A stretch of DNA of 16,166 bases. Source: Candidatus Hydrothermarchaeota archaeon (GTDB lineage Archaea > Hydrothermarchaeota > Hydrothermarchaeia > Hydrothermarchaeales > WAQR01). A program made the translations under genes and the position numbers. The notes under the pieces are model-generated. The model was not told the origin of the DNA. It saw only the letters and a program-made list of their open reading frames with translations, and made no database searches. Every line of letters starts with the position of its first letter. Positions within the stretch are counted from its first letter, which is position 1. This document shows, one piece after another, positions 7,477 to 14,878 of this stretch. The stretch spans positions 1 through 16,166 of the forward strand of contig WAQR01000126.1 in assembly GCA_015520145.1 (NCBI GenBank), read 5' to 3'.

Positions 7477-10164
7477 TTATCTCCCTCCATCCCTATCCTG
7501 AATGCTCTCGTCCTTGATGCTCTCATGCACTATACTTTTGATAATCTTCCTTGTATTGACTATCCTGCCCCAGTCTGTTCTTGCAGGGTCTGCGCCGTCT
7601 TCACCATGTTTGAATTCGACTATAACCCCCCGCGTATCTCTTACTGTACCGTCGTACTCGACCTTCAAGTCCTGTAGTGCATTAATCAGTCTCCTCTGCA
7701 TATAACCGCTCTGTGATGTCCTCACAGCAGTATCTACAAGCCCTTCTCTACCACCCATGGCGTGGAAGAAATATTCCAGTGGGTCAAGACCTTTTTTATA
7801 ACATGCCTTTACAAAGCCCTTTGCCTTTGAACCCCTGTCACCTCTCTTGAAATGTGGCAGTGTCCGTTCACTGTATCCTCTCATTATCCGCTCACCTCTT
7901 ACAGCCTGCTGACCAACACATGCTGACATCTGTGTCAGGTTCAAAAGACTCCCCCTGGCACCTGAGACTGCCATTATCCTGGAATTGTTGTCCTTTCCTT
8001 TAATATACGATTCCTGTTCCAGGTATTCGTTTGCTATTGTTCCGGTTTTATCCCTTGCTTCACTTAGCGTCTGCATTATCCTCATTTCCAGGGTCTCTTC
8101 GATTGTCCTGCCAGGCAGGCGTTCCAGGATACCTTCGTTGTATGCAGTTATGAGTTCCTGGACCTTTGCTTCTGCACGGTCCATTATCTCTTCAATCCTC
8201 TCGCTCGCTTCTTTTGGTATATCTTCGTCATCAATGCCTACAGAGAAACCTTTCCTCGAGATTACTTCGATGACCAGTTTTGTTGCCCTATCCAGGAACT
8301 TTCTCGCTTCGTCTGTCCCGTAATCCTTTACTATCCTGTCAAGCAGCTCTCCTGCAAACGCACCAAACGATTTCTCGTCCATGACGCCTGATAAAAGCTG
8401 CCCGTTACGGATTACAACGTAAGCATCAGATTCACACGCCTCTTTCTTGCATACTTTATGTTTTTTGCATATCTTTGCCTGGTATACCAGGTTCAGGTCT
8501 TTTGGCAGGATGAGGCTGAACAGCTGTTTTCCGGTATAATATCTACGTCCGTTTTCCAGGATGGGTTCTGGAAGTGGTTCATCAATACCGGATATAAACA
8601 GTATCTGGAATGCCTCGTCTTCTGTAAATTTTGTATCCTTTTTTGTAAGGAGGTACGCGCCTGAGATGTGGTCGTGGATGCCCCCGATTATCGGGCCTCC
8701 AAACCTCGGGGAGAGTATCTGTTCCTGGACACGCATTAATACCCTGGCCTCTGCCCTTGCCTCTTCGCCCTGGATTGCATGGAGGTTCATCTCATCTCCG
8801 TCAAAATCTGCGTTGTATGGCGGGCATACACATAAGTTCAGCCTGAATGTCTTGTATGGCATTACCTTGACTTCGTGCGCCATTATACTCATCCTGTGAA
8901 GCGACGGCTGCCTGTTGAACATCACCACATCGCCGTCTATAAGATGTCTGTGGACCTTCCAGCCCACTTCTATCCTCTCCAGGACCTCTTCTATCTTTTT
9001 CACCTTGCCCAGGCTGACCCTGTTCCCGTCAGGTCTTTCGACATAGTTTGCTCCAGGATACTTATCAGGCCCGTTTTTTACAATCTGTTTTAGATACTCA
9101 ATATTATTATGAGTAACCCGTACAGGTACAGTCAGTTCTTTGGCGATTAACATGGGGACGCCTACTTCATTAATGCTCATGTTCGGGTCAGGTGATACTA
9201 CCGTCCTTGCAGAGAAGTTCACCCTCTTCCCTGAGAGATTGCTTCTAAACCGGCCTTCCTTTCCTTTAAGGCGCTGGGTAAGCGTCTTTAATGGTCGCCC
9301 TGACCTGTGTCTTGCAGGTGGGACGCCTGCCACTTCGTTATTGAAATATGTTGTGATATGGTACTGGAGCAGTTCCCACAGGTCCTCTATTATAAGCTGC
9401 GGCGCGCCTGCTTCGATGTTCTCCAGCAGCCTTTGATTGATTCTCAGGATATCCACGAGTTTGTGGGTAAGGTCGTCTTCGCTTCGTTCACCTGATTCCA
9501 GTGTGATTGAAGGTCTTACCGTGACGGGTGGAACAGGCAAAACGGTTAGAACCATCCATTCAGGTCTTGCAACTTCCAGGTCGAATCCCAGGACCTCTGC
9601 ATCTTCGTTTTTTATCCGCTCAAGCCTTTCTCTTACGTCGGTTGGAGAGAGCCTGTTTCTGTCTTCAACAAATGACGTGGGTTTCTCGAATTTGATATCT
9701 GCCTGCTCTTCACCGCAGTGAGGACACTCTTTCGGGGTCTTTGCTGATTTTAGGAGTTCTTCTATTATGGGGAGCTCGCTCTTTCCAACTCTCTTTGCCT
9801 TTTTTATCTGAGTCCTGTACTCTTCTATCTCCACGTCGGGTAATAATATCCTGCCGCATTTCCTGCAACATGCCCGTATAATCTTGTTTATCTGTTTTAC
9901 GTATCCTACATGGATGACAGACCTTGCAAGCTCGATTCTGCCGAAGTGTCCTGGACATTCTCCTACACGTCCGCCGCACGTCTTGCATTTGAGACCTGGA
10001 TCAACTACACCAAGTCTGGGGTCCATTAGCCCGCCTTCTATAGGATATCCGTCTTCGTCATAGGTATCGGCTGTGATAACCCTTACTTCAGAAATCTTCC
10101 TGATGTTGTCAGGGGATAGCAGTCCGAATTTTACACCTTCTATCTTCTTGGGTATTATCCGCAT
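7477..10164 (-). CDS. rpoA1: DNA-directed RNA polymerase subunit A' (Rpo1N)
   Basis: 895 aa from ATG 10164. This is the N-terminal two thirds of the largest polymerase subunit and holds the catalytic site. The metal-binding motif NADFDGDEMNLH gives Asp453, Asp455 and Asp457. Zinc ligands are visible as C60, C63, C70, H73 and as C100/C103 with C147/C150. The frame also allows a GTG five codons earlier at 10179, but the ATG has GAGGTG (10170-10175) at ideal spacing and the GTG would lie within that region, so I chose the ATG. MRIIPKKI also fits family starts. It lies 16 bases after rpoB1 and three before rpoA2. The C-terminal tail contains a small internal repeat (HESIK/DESIQ). Confidence 0.97.
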   Translation of the reverse strand: MRIIPKKIEGVKFGLLSPDNIRKISEVRVITADTYDEDGYPIEGGLMDPRLGVVDPGLKCKTCGGRVGECPGHFGRIELARSVIHVGYVKQINKIIRACCRKCGRILLPDVEIEEYRTQIKKAKRVGKSELPIIEELLKSAKTPKECPHCGEEQADIKFEKPTSFVEDRNRLSPTDVRERLERIKNEDAEVLGFDLEVARPEWMVLTVLPVPPVTVRPSITLESGERSEDDLTHKLVDILRINQRLLENIEAGAPQLIIEDLWELLQYHITTYFNNEVAGVPPARHRSGRPLKTLTQRLKGKEGRFRSNLSGKRVNFSARTVVSPDPNMSINEVGVPMLIAKELTVPVRVTHNNIEYLKQIVKNGPDKYPGANYVERPDGNRVSLGKVKKIEEVLERIEVGWKVHRHLIDGDVVMFNRQPSLHRMSIMAHEVKVMPYKTFRLNLCVCPPYNADFDGDEMNLHAIQGEEARAEARVLMRVQEQILSPRFGGPIIGGIHDHISGAYLLTKKDTKFTEDEAFQILFISGIDEPLPEPILENGRRYYTGKQLFSLILPKDLNLVYQAKICKKHKVCKKEACESDAYVVIRNGQLLSGVMDEKSFGAFAGELLDRIVKDYGTDEARKFLDRATKLVIEVISRKGFSVGIDDEDIPKEASERIEEIMDRAEAKVQELITAYNEGILERLPGRTIEETLEMRIMQTLSEARDKTGTIANEYLEQESYIKGKDNNSRIMAVSGARGSLLNLTQMSACVGQQAVRGERIMRGYSERTLPHFKRGDRGSKAKGFVKACYKKGLDPLEYFFHAMGGREGLVDTAVRTSQSGYMQRRLINALQDLKVEYDGTVRDTRGVIVEFKHGEDGADPARTDWGRIVNTRKIIKSIVHESIKDESIQDRDGGR

Positions 10165-10169
10165 TTTTA

Positions 10170-10175
10170 CACCTC
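10170..10175 (-). promoter_or_regulatory. Shine-Dalgarno site deciding the rpoA1 start
   Basis: GAGGTG on the minus strand ends five bases before ATG 10164. It favours that start over the in-frame GTG at 10179. Confidence 0.7.
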
Positions 10176-10180
10176 TCACC

Positions 10181-11992
10181 TCACGCCTTATCTCCGAGGA
10201 TAAGCTTGGGATTTATTCCAAGCGACCTCAGCTCGTCGAGCAATAGCTTGAATGCATACGAGACCTCGACTTCAGCCGCGTCTATGTCCCTGCCGCAAAT
10301 CGAACAGTACGCAGTGTCTCTTAGCCTGTCATTAACGGCTACAGAACCGCATTTCTCGCATACCAGCATAACATGTCTGTCCGACTCGTCTAAAAGTCTC
10401 TCTTTTAGTAGTAGTGCCGCACCGTATCCTATCAGGCAGTCCCGTTCCATCTCGCCAAACCTGAGCCCGCCTTCTCTGGCACGCCCTTCTGTCGGCTGTC
10501 TTGTCAGCACCTGTACAGGCCCTCTGGACCTTGCATGGATCTTGCCTGCTACCATGTGGTGAAGTTTTTGATAATATGCAACGCCTATAAATATCTCTGC
10601 CTCGATTTTCTCCCCTGTGATGCCGTTGTACATCACGTCTTTTCCTGTAGATTTGAATCCGTTCTTTTTCAGTGCTTCCCGAAGCTCTGCCTCACTGGTT
10701 CCGGAAAACGCTGTCCCGTTTATCCGCCTCCCTTCAAGAGATGCTACCTTCCCGCCGATCATCTCCAGGACCTGTCCGACAGTCATCCTTGATGGTATGG
10801 CGTGGGGGTTGATTATCAGGTCAGGGATGATACCCTCTTCTGTAAACGGCATGTCTTCCTGGGGTACGATTAGACCTATGACACCTTTCTGCCCGTGCCT
10901 TGATGCGAATTTGTCGCCGAGTTCAGGGACCCTCTGGTCTCTTACCCGTATTTTAACAAGCTTGTTTCCACTGACACTTTCAGTGTTCATTACTAGGTCA
11001 ACGATCCCTGTCTCTCCGTGTCGTACTGTTATTGATGTCTCTCTCCTTTTTTCTCTTGCAAGCCCGTATTCACTTATCTCTTCAAGGAATCTCGGGGGCG
11101 ATGTCTTACCTATTAGAACATGGCCGGATCTGATTTCTGATTCCGGCTCGATTATACCGTCTTCGCCGAGGTATTTGTAATCTTCGTCAGATCGGTATCC
11201 CCTGATCTCCGGGTCTGGCAGTTCAAATATGTCTATCTGGCCGCCTGGATACCTCCGCTCTTCTGCCTCGTATGACCTGTAAAACGTGGATCTGCCAAGC
11301 CCTCTTTCTATGGATGCCTTGTTTATTACCAGGGCGTCTTCCATATTATAGCCACGGTAAGAGAGGACTGCTACCACATAGTTCTGCCCTGCTGCCCTGC
11401 TGTCATAACCGACCATGTCCATAATCTCGGTTTCAAGTAAGGATAGCTGCGGATAGTGTAACAGGTGGCCTCTCGTATCTGTCCTGTATTTGTAGTTTGA
11501 GGCATAAAATCCCAGCGACTGTTTGGCCATTCCCGCACCCATCGTATTTCTCGGTGAGGAGTTGTGTTCGGGGTATGGAAGGACGGCTGTACAGATCCCG
11601 AGCATCAGGAGCGGGTCTATTTCGAGGTGCGTATGCTCTTCTGTCAGTTCATCTGGGGTGATTGCAATATATGCGTTTTCTTCTTCTTCTGAATCGAGAT
11701 ATTCGACATATCCTTTGTCTACAAGGTCGTCCCACCCGATTTCTCCATTTTTTATAGCTTCGAGGTCGCGGTCTTTTATCTTTGGTTTCCCGTTTTCAAC
11801 GACAATTAAAGGTCTTCTTGCCCTGCCGGGGTCTGTGTTTACCAGGATTTCGTTTGTGTCTTCGTAATATGCCACGTTTGTCTGGTACGATATCTTTCCT
11901 TTCCTTCTAAGTTCCTTTATTTTGGAGATGAAACTCTCCGGGTCTGGATGGGTTCCTATCAGCTTTCCGTTGATATAGATATTTGATTTCAA
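10181..11992 (-). CDS. rpoB1: DNA-directed RNA polymerase subunit B' (Rpo2C)
   Basis: 603 aa, the C-terminal part of the second-largest polymerase subunit. It holds hybrid-binding and active-site residues: HGQKGVIGL (GQKG 367-370), GLRFGEMERDCLIGYGAA (GEMERD 513-518), and a zinc site with C545, C548, C563 and C566. The start is TTG at 11992, which overlaps the rpoB2 stop (TTGA, 11989-11992) and lies seven bases after GGAGG (12000-12004). No nearby ATG is as well placed. The B subunit split between B'' and B' is typical of methanogens, Archaeoglobus and halophiles. The stop is TGA. Confidence 0.97.
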   Translation of the reverse strand: MKSNIYINGKLIGTHPDPESFISKIKELRRKGKISYQTNVAYYEDTNEILVNTDPGRARRPLIVVENGKPKIKDRDLEAIKNGEIGWDDLVDKGYVEYLDSEEEENAYIAITPDELTEEHTHLEIDPLLMLGICTAVLPYPEHNSSPRNTMGAGMAKQSLGFYASNYKYRTDTRGHLLHYPQLSLLETEIMDMVGYDSRAAGQNYVVAVLSYRGYNMEDALVINKASIERGLGRSTFYRSYEAEERRYPGGQIDIFELPDPEIRGYRSDEDYKYLGEDGIIEPESEIRSGHVLIGKTSPPRFLEEISEYGLAREKRRETSITVRHGETGIVDLVMNTESVSGNKLVKIRVRDQRVPELGDKFASRHGQKGVIGLIVPQEDMPFTEEGIIPDLIINPHAIPSRMTVGQVLEMIGGKVASLEGRRINGTAFSGTSEAELREALKKNGFKSTGKDVMYNGITGEKIEAEIFIGVAYYQKLHHMVAGKIHARSRGPVQVLTRQPTEGRAREGGLRFGEMERDCLIGYGAALLLKERLLDESDRHVMLVCEKCGSVAVNDRLRDTAYCSICGRDIDAAEVEVSYAFKLLLDELRSLGINPKLILGDKA

Positions 11993-13479
11993 ATCGCTCC
12001 CTCCTTTTTGATGGGTTCTACGCCAAGCTCATACATTAGAGATTCTATGTGATGGTCGTCAGATCCAGTTGAAAATTCTGCGGATAGGGCAAGATTTTTT
12101 ACAAGCCCGCAGTTCGGACCTTCCGGGGTTTCACTCGGGCAGATCTTCCCGAACTGTGTCGGGTGCAGGTCACGTGCTTCAAAATGCGGCTGGGACCGGC
12201 TTAAGGGCGAGATTACCCTTCTTAGATGCGAGACTACTGAGATGTAGTTTGTCCTGTCCAGGAGCTGGCTTACTCCTGCCCTGCCTCCTACCCAGTTACC
12301 TGTCGCCAGGGCGTGGCGTATCCTTTCTGTCAGGACGTCTGCCCTGACGGCTGTCTGGATGGACGGTTCTTTTCCTCTTACAACAGAGCGTTCGAGCTGG
12401 TATTTTATGTCTCTTGTCAGATTGTAGAATGAGACCCTGAAGAGGTCTTCCATAAGGTCACCTGCAAGCCTCAGTCTCTTGTTTGCATAGTGGTCTTTGT
12501 CGTCAGGTTCTCTCCTGCCAAGTGCCAGTTCTATTACCCTGATGACCATCCTGCCAAGATAATGGGCCTTTCTTATCCTGTCCTCTGGTTCTACCCCTAT
12601 GTGCGGGAGGAGGTATCTGTCGATGACCTGCTCTGCCCTCTTTAGCCTGTAGTCCCTTATCTGGCCTGCTGCTACCTTCTTCCCGATTATTTCAATGGCT
12701 GCTTCAGGGGTTTTGATGTCCAGGTATTCTTCCAGGTTTTCGAGGATTGGCTGGAGTATCTCAGGGTCTTCTGAGATGGTGCTTACGATTTCCTGGTCTG
12801 TTTCAAGACCCAGCGCCCTCATCAGGATTATGAGCGGGATATTTCCAGGTACTGATGGGAATGAGACACCTATCATACCGTCTTTGTCCCTTTCTACTGT
12901 TACAAGTGCCCTAAACCCGCTCCTTTTTGAGAATACTTTTGCTACTTCGGTTATTTTCGTGTATTTCTCGTTTCGTTCGAGCATGATCTTGTTGGGTGCC
13001 AGGTCCTCGATTGTTACAAGTGCCCTCTCAGACCCGTTTACTATGAAATAGCCGCCTGAGTCAAGCGGGTCTTCGCCGTGCCGGATTAGCTCTGCATCAG
13101 TCAGCCCGTAAAGATTGCATATCTTGGATTTCAGCATGGTGGGTATCATGCCGATTTTTGCGGTGTCTGTGATGCCTTTTCGTCCGTCTTTTACAGGGGT
13201 CATGTCGAGATAAACAGGGGAGAAATAGCTCAGGTTTCTAAGCCTGGCTTCGTTGGGGGTTACCAGGTTTTTCGAGCCGTCTGCTTCAATAACTTCTGCG
13301 TTGGTGACTGATATCTTTCCTAGGAGTACCTCGTATCCAACGTCTGTTTCGATTTTGGCGGTATCGTTAACTATTTCTTGAAGCCGGTTTTCGATGAAGT
13401 CGTTGTAGGAGTCGATGTGCTGTTTTACAAGCTCTCTTTTCTTTAAAAATGCACGCATGACCGGTCTTGTTTCTATCAT
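11989..13479 (-). CDS. rpoB2: DNA-directed RNA polymerase subunit B'' (Rpo2N)
   Basis: 496 aa, the N-terminal half of the second-largest polymerase subunit (protrusion, lobe, fork). Conserved segments are GYFIVNGSERALVTIEDLAPN near residue 140, HYANKRLRLAGDLMEDLFR near residue 330, and the fork region LSRSQPHFEARDLHPTQFGKICPSETPEGPNCGLVKNLA, with TPEGPNCG at 451-458. The ATG at 13479 is four bases after GAGGTGA (13484-13490), which overlaps the rpoH stop codon. The end overlaps rpoB1 by four bases, so production of the two halves is likely coupled. The stop is TGA. Confidence 0.98.
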   Translation of the reverse strand: MIETRPVMRAFLKKRELVKQHIDSYNDFIENRLQEIVNDTAKIETDVGYEVLLGKISVTNAEVIEADGSKNLVTPNEARLRNLSYFSPVYLDMTPVKDGRKGITDTAKIGMIPTMLKSKICNLYGLTDAELIRHGEDPLDSGGYFIVNGSERALVTIEDLAPNKIMLERNEKYTKITEVAKVFSKRSGFRALVTVERDKDGMIGVSFPSVPGNIPLIILMRALGLETDQEIVSTISEDPEILQPILENLEEYLDIKTPEAAIEIIGKKVAAGQIRDYRLKRAEQVIDRYLLPHIGVEPEDRIRKAHYLGRMVIRVIELALGRREPDDKDHYANKRLRLAGDLMEDLFRVSFYNLTRDIKYQLERSVVRGKEPSIQTAVRADVLTERIRHALATGNWVGGRAGVSQLLDRTNYISVVSHLRRVISPLSRSQPHFEARDLHPTQFGKICPSETPEGPNCGLVKNLALSAEFSTGSDDHHIESLMYELGVEPIKKEGAI

Positions 13480-13489
13480 GTTTTCACCT

Positions 13490-13729
13490 CTATTCTGCTA
13501 CTACGACCCTGTAGAATGTACTGGTGCCCGCAGTCCTGCTTGTCCTACTTATTTTTATGACCGCACCGACATCTGTTTTGAGTTTTTTGACAACTGGGTC
13601 AGTAATCAGAATCTTTGGGAGCTGCCCTTTTGTTATGTTTAGTTTTTCCAGTATCTTATTAGCCTCTTCTTCTGAGAGGACCTCGTGTTTTGGTACTAAT
13701 TCGTGTTTTGTTATATCAATTCTTGCCAC
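13490..13729 (-). CDS. rpoH: DNA-directed RNA polymerase subunit H (Rpo5)
   Basis: 79 aa, matching archaeal Rpo5, which corresponds to the C-terminal domain of eukaryotic Rpb5 and sits at the jaw of the polymerase. Family features are the N-terminal ITKHELVPKHEVLSEEEANKIL and LPKILITDPVVKKLKTDVGAVIKISR, with the ending FYRVVV. The start is GTG at 13729, with GGAGG (13737-13741) seven bases upstream. It is the first gene of the operon. A TATA-like AATATAAA lies just upstream (about 13750-13757), but its spacing would leave too little leader for the ribosome site, so the true promoter is uncertain. The stop is TAG. Confidence 0.96.
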   Translation of the reverse strand: MARIDITKHELVPKHEVLSEEEANKILEKLNITKGQLPKILITDPVVKKLKTDVGAVIKISRTSRTAGTSTFYRVVVAE

Positions 13730-13833
13730 TCTCTTCCCTCCTGTCTGGTGTTTATATTTTTTTTGTGTATGTTTTTTATTTTTTGGGTGAGCGTGAACCT
13801 TTCTTTGTTATTGAAAAGAACGTGTGTGTGAGT

Positions 13834-13880
13834 AGCGGGTCCGACGGGATTTGAGCCCGCGCAACCTTCAGAAAGGTTGA
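13834..13880 (-). pseudogene. tRNA-Lys 3'-end duplicate (tRNA-like fragment)
   Basis: Bases 13834-13861 match the 3' end of tRNA-Lys at 13921-13948 in 27 of 28 positions, covering the T arm, the 3' acceptor strand and the three bases after it. Before it in the transcript comes a hairpin (13862-13879) with a seven-base stem and four-base loop in place of a normal anticodon arm. No 5' acceptor strand or D arm is found. It is therefore not a working tRNA; it looks like a tandem-duplication remnant or an attachment-site scar. Confidence 0.7.
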
Positions 13881-13890
13881 TCATCATAAC

Positions 13891-13916
13891 GCAGTATTGC
13901 CTGTCGTCAATACTGC
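13891..13916 (-). repeat. Perfect 9-bp hairpin between tRNA-Lys and its 3' copy
   Basis: GCAGTATTG (13891-13899) and CAATACTGC (13908-13916) are perfect inverted repeats around an eight-base loop. It starts about six bases beyond the tRNA-Lys 3' end and could be a processing, stabilising or terminating structure in the tRNA precursor. Confidence 0.65.
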
Positions 13917-13922
13917 ATTTAG

Positions 13923-13997
13923 CGGGTCCGACGGGATTTGAACCCGCGACACCCGGCTTAAAAGGCCGGTGCTCTAGCCAGACTGAGCTACGGACCC
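13923..13997 (-). tRNA. tRNA-Lys (TTT)
   Basis: 75 nt with a complete cloverleaf. The acceptor GGGTCCG/CGGACCC is perfect, with discriminator G. The D arm is GCTC/GAGC, the anticodon stem CCGGC/GCCGG encloses loop CTTTTAA (anticodon TTT), and the T arm is GCGGG/CCCGT with loop TTCAAAT. No intron is present and CCA is not encoded. Its 3' end is duplicated 87 bp downstream. Confidence 0.97.
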
Positions 13998-14051
13998 GTG
14001 GGGGCTTTAGGCTAGAGTACTTATGGTTAGACATGAAATCCCTATCCCACG

Positions 14052-14058
14052 AAAAAAA
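14052..14058 (-). terminator. Oligo-T tract after tRNA-Asp
   Basis: Seven T in a row on the minus strand lie about 80 bases beyond tRNA-Asp and 55 before tRNA-Lys. This could end the 5S/tRNA-Asp transcript; if so, tRNA-Lys needs its own promoter, for which I see only a weak TATA-like stretch. Confidence 0.35.
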
Positions 14059-14122
14059 GTATCTGCTGTTTCTATGTCTCATCTCTTATTCCTCTTCATT
14101 AATAATAATCAATCGGCGAATT

Positions 14123-14146
14123 GGCGCCATAATATTAAATGGCGCC
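14123..14146 (-). repeat. Perfect inverted repeat at tRNA-Asp 3' end
   Basis: GGCGCCAT (14123-14130) and ATGGCGCC (14139-14146) form a perfect 8-bp inverted repeat around an AT-only loop. The arm at 14139-14146 contains the tRNA's last three acceptor bases, the discriminator base and the encoded CCA. Confidence 0.75.
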
Positions 14147-14215
14147 CTGGTCGGGATTTGAACCCGAGTCACGGGAGTGACAGTCCCGTATGATGGGCCA
14201 CTACACTACCAGGGC
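14140..14215 (-). tRNA. tRNA-Asp (GTC), CCA encoded
   Basis: The acceptor GCCCTGG/CCAGGGC is perfect, with discriminator G, and the next bases on the minus strand are CCA (14142-14140), so the tail appears to be genome-encoded. The anticodon stem ends GGGA/TCCC around loop CTGTCAC (anticodon GTC). The T arm is CTCGG/CCGAC-type with loop TTCAAAT. The 73-nt body runs 14143-14215. It follows the 5S gene by 56 bases and is probably cotranscribed with it. Confidence 0.96.
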
Positions 14216-14271
14216 TGACGATATTAAGCCCTCTTTAATCTATCTTTGTCCTAGAAATGTATAATTATAGT

Positions 14272-14396
14272 AGGCTGGCAGCGTCTCTGGGTTCCCATGG
14301 GCTCGCGCACCATAGTACAGCCAGAATCGCTGGAGGACTTTACTTCCGTGTTCAGATGAGAACGGGTGTAGCCCCTCCGCTGTGGCCGCCATACCT
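14272..14396 (-). rRNA. 5S ribosomal RNA
   Basis: About 125 nt. The ends pair as helix I (AGGTATGGCGGC with GCTGCCAGCCT, one mismatch and one bulge). Inside are the archaeal 5S signatures: GGCCACAGCGGAGGGG, ACACCCG..CACGGAAGTAAAG, CCTCCAGCGATTCTGGC, the GTACTATGGTGCGCGAGCCC arm and GGGAACCC. The ends are inferred from helix I and may be off by a few bases. No 23S or 16S sequence lies upstream on this strand within the window, so this 5S gene stands apart from the main rRNA operon. Confidence 0.94.
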
Positions 14397-14430
14397 TCTT
14401 CCATGATTTTAATGCCATTTATCTTTACGG

Positions 14431-14438
14431 TATATAAA
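14431..14438 (-). promoter_or_regulatory. TATA box for 5S/tRNA cluster
   Basis: TTTATATA on the minus strand is a consensus archaeal TATA box. Its centre lies 38 bases before the mature 5S end, so transcription would start about 12 bases upstream of the 5S and be trimmed. Confidence 0.7.
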
Positions 14439-14469
14439 GCTTTCGTTTGCAGCGAGGGTGATGTCAGAG

Positions 14470-14527
14470 AAGAGAGGTCATCCAATTAACTCCTCCAAAA
14501 CCCCATTTTAATTGGACAGTCCCTCTT
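14470..14527. repeat. 20-bp imperfect inverted repeat upstream of 5S
   Basis: Arms 14470-14489 and 14508-14527 match in 15 of 20 positions in inverted orientation, including a perfect TCCAATTAA/TTAATTGGA core, around an 18-base spacer. The right arm resembles 295-314 next to the IS66 remnant (16 of 20 identical, same orientation). This suggests a residual pair of insertion-sequence ends. Confidence 0.6.
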
Positions 14528-14647
14528 TTGCAGACATTACATGTCGCTAATCCGTATCGAATTAACCCGATATCAGACGTATCACACATATATCCGCCTC
14601 ATCCGCCTCAAATATCGTAATAGATTATTGGGTTCTTGTGTCTATTT

Positions 14648-14733
14648 TGACCATATGGCGGCGCATTTACCACCGGCGGTCTCCCTTACCCAATCGGCGG
14701 GAAACATCTCGTAAAGGGAGGCATCTATGGTCA
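14648..14733. repeat. Nested inverted repeats (possible structured RNA)
   Basis: TGACCATA (14648-14655) pairs perfectly with TATGGTCA (14726-14733), and inside it CTCCCTTAC (14681-14689) pairs with GTAAAGGGAG (14711-14720) with one bulged base. Both helices can form on either strand. Confidence 0.55.
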
Positions 14734-14756
14734 TCCTTTCCCATAATATCACCTTA

Positions 14757-14773
14757 TTGCAATATTATTGCAA
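14757..14773. repeat. 17-bp perfect palindrome
   Basis: TTGCAATATTATTGCAA reads the same on both strands around a central T. It may be an operator or a hairpin; no adjacent gene explains it. Confidence 0.7.
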
Positions 14774-14878
14774 CACTGGGTAATAAAACCTTCGGTCTTC
14801 GTGGCTACAAAATGGTGACCCCTGCCACTACCGGGAACGTTTTCATACTGTCTAGTGCCTTAACCGATGACGCATGAA

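Larger units (their letters stand above)
14528..14878. other. Structured spacer of unknown function between 5S and abiEi
   Basis: No convincing gene. The longest frame (plus, 14638-14877, 79 codons) has no recognisable domain and no ribosome site. Contents: a 9-bp tandem repeat ATCCGCCTC (14592-14609); nested inverted repeats at 14648-14733; a 17-bp palindrome at 14757-14773; and a GC-richer block at 14780-14870. On the minus strand a TATA-like CTTATATGG near 14954-14962, after GAAA, could start a transcript through it. I cannot match it to RNase P, SRP RNA or another known RNA. Confidence 0.4.

Noticed and set aside
10617..11180. 187-codon plus-strand open frame opposite rpoB1
   Set aside because: It is a mirror frame of a conserved RNA polymerase gene; codon periodicity on the other strand explains its length.
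13862..13886. C-box-like ATGATGA and D-box-like CTGA on the minus strand (possible C/D box sRNA)
   Set aside because: The spacing is only nine bases, no C' or second D box follows, and the segment is better explained as the hairpin before the tRNA-Lys 3' copy.
13711..14082. 123-codon minus-strand open frame
   Set aside because: It is translated tRNA-Lys and its partial copy, with repeated GSNPVGPA encoded by the T arms.
14240..14485. 81-codon minus-strand open frame
   Set aside because: It reads straight through the 5S rRNA gene and its promoter.
14640..14875. RNase P RNA or SRP RNA in the structured spacer
   Set aside because: I looked for the conserved RNase P blocks (such as the GGAAGTCC and ACAGAAA regions) and the SRP S-domain core on both strands and found neither.
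14638..14877. 79-codon plus-strand open frame
   Set aside because: No recognisable domain, no Shine-Dalgarno site, no close promoter and unusual composition. The inverted repeats in it argue for a non-coding or decayed element.
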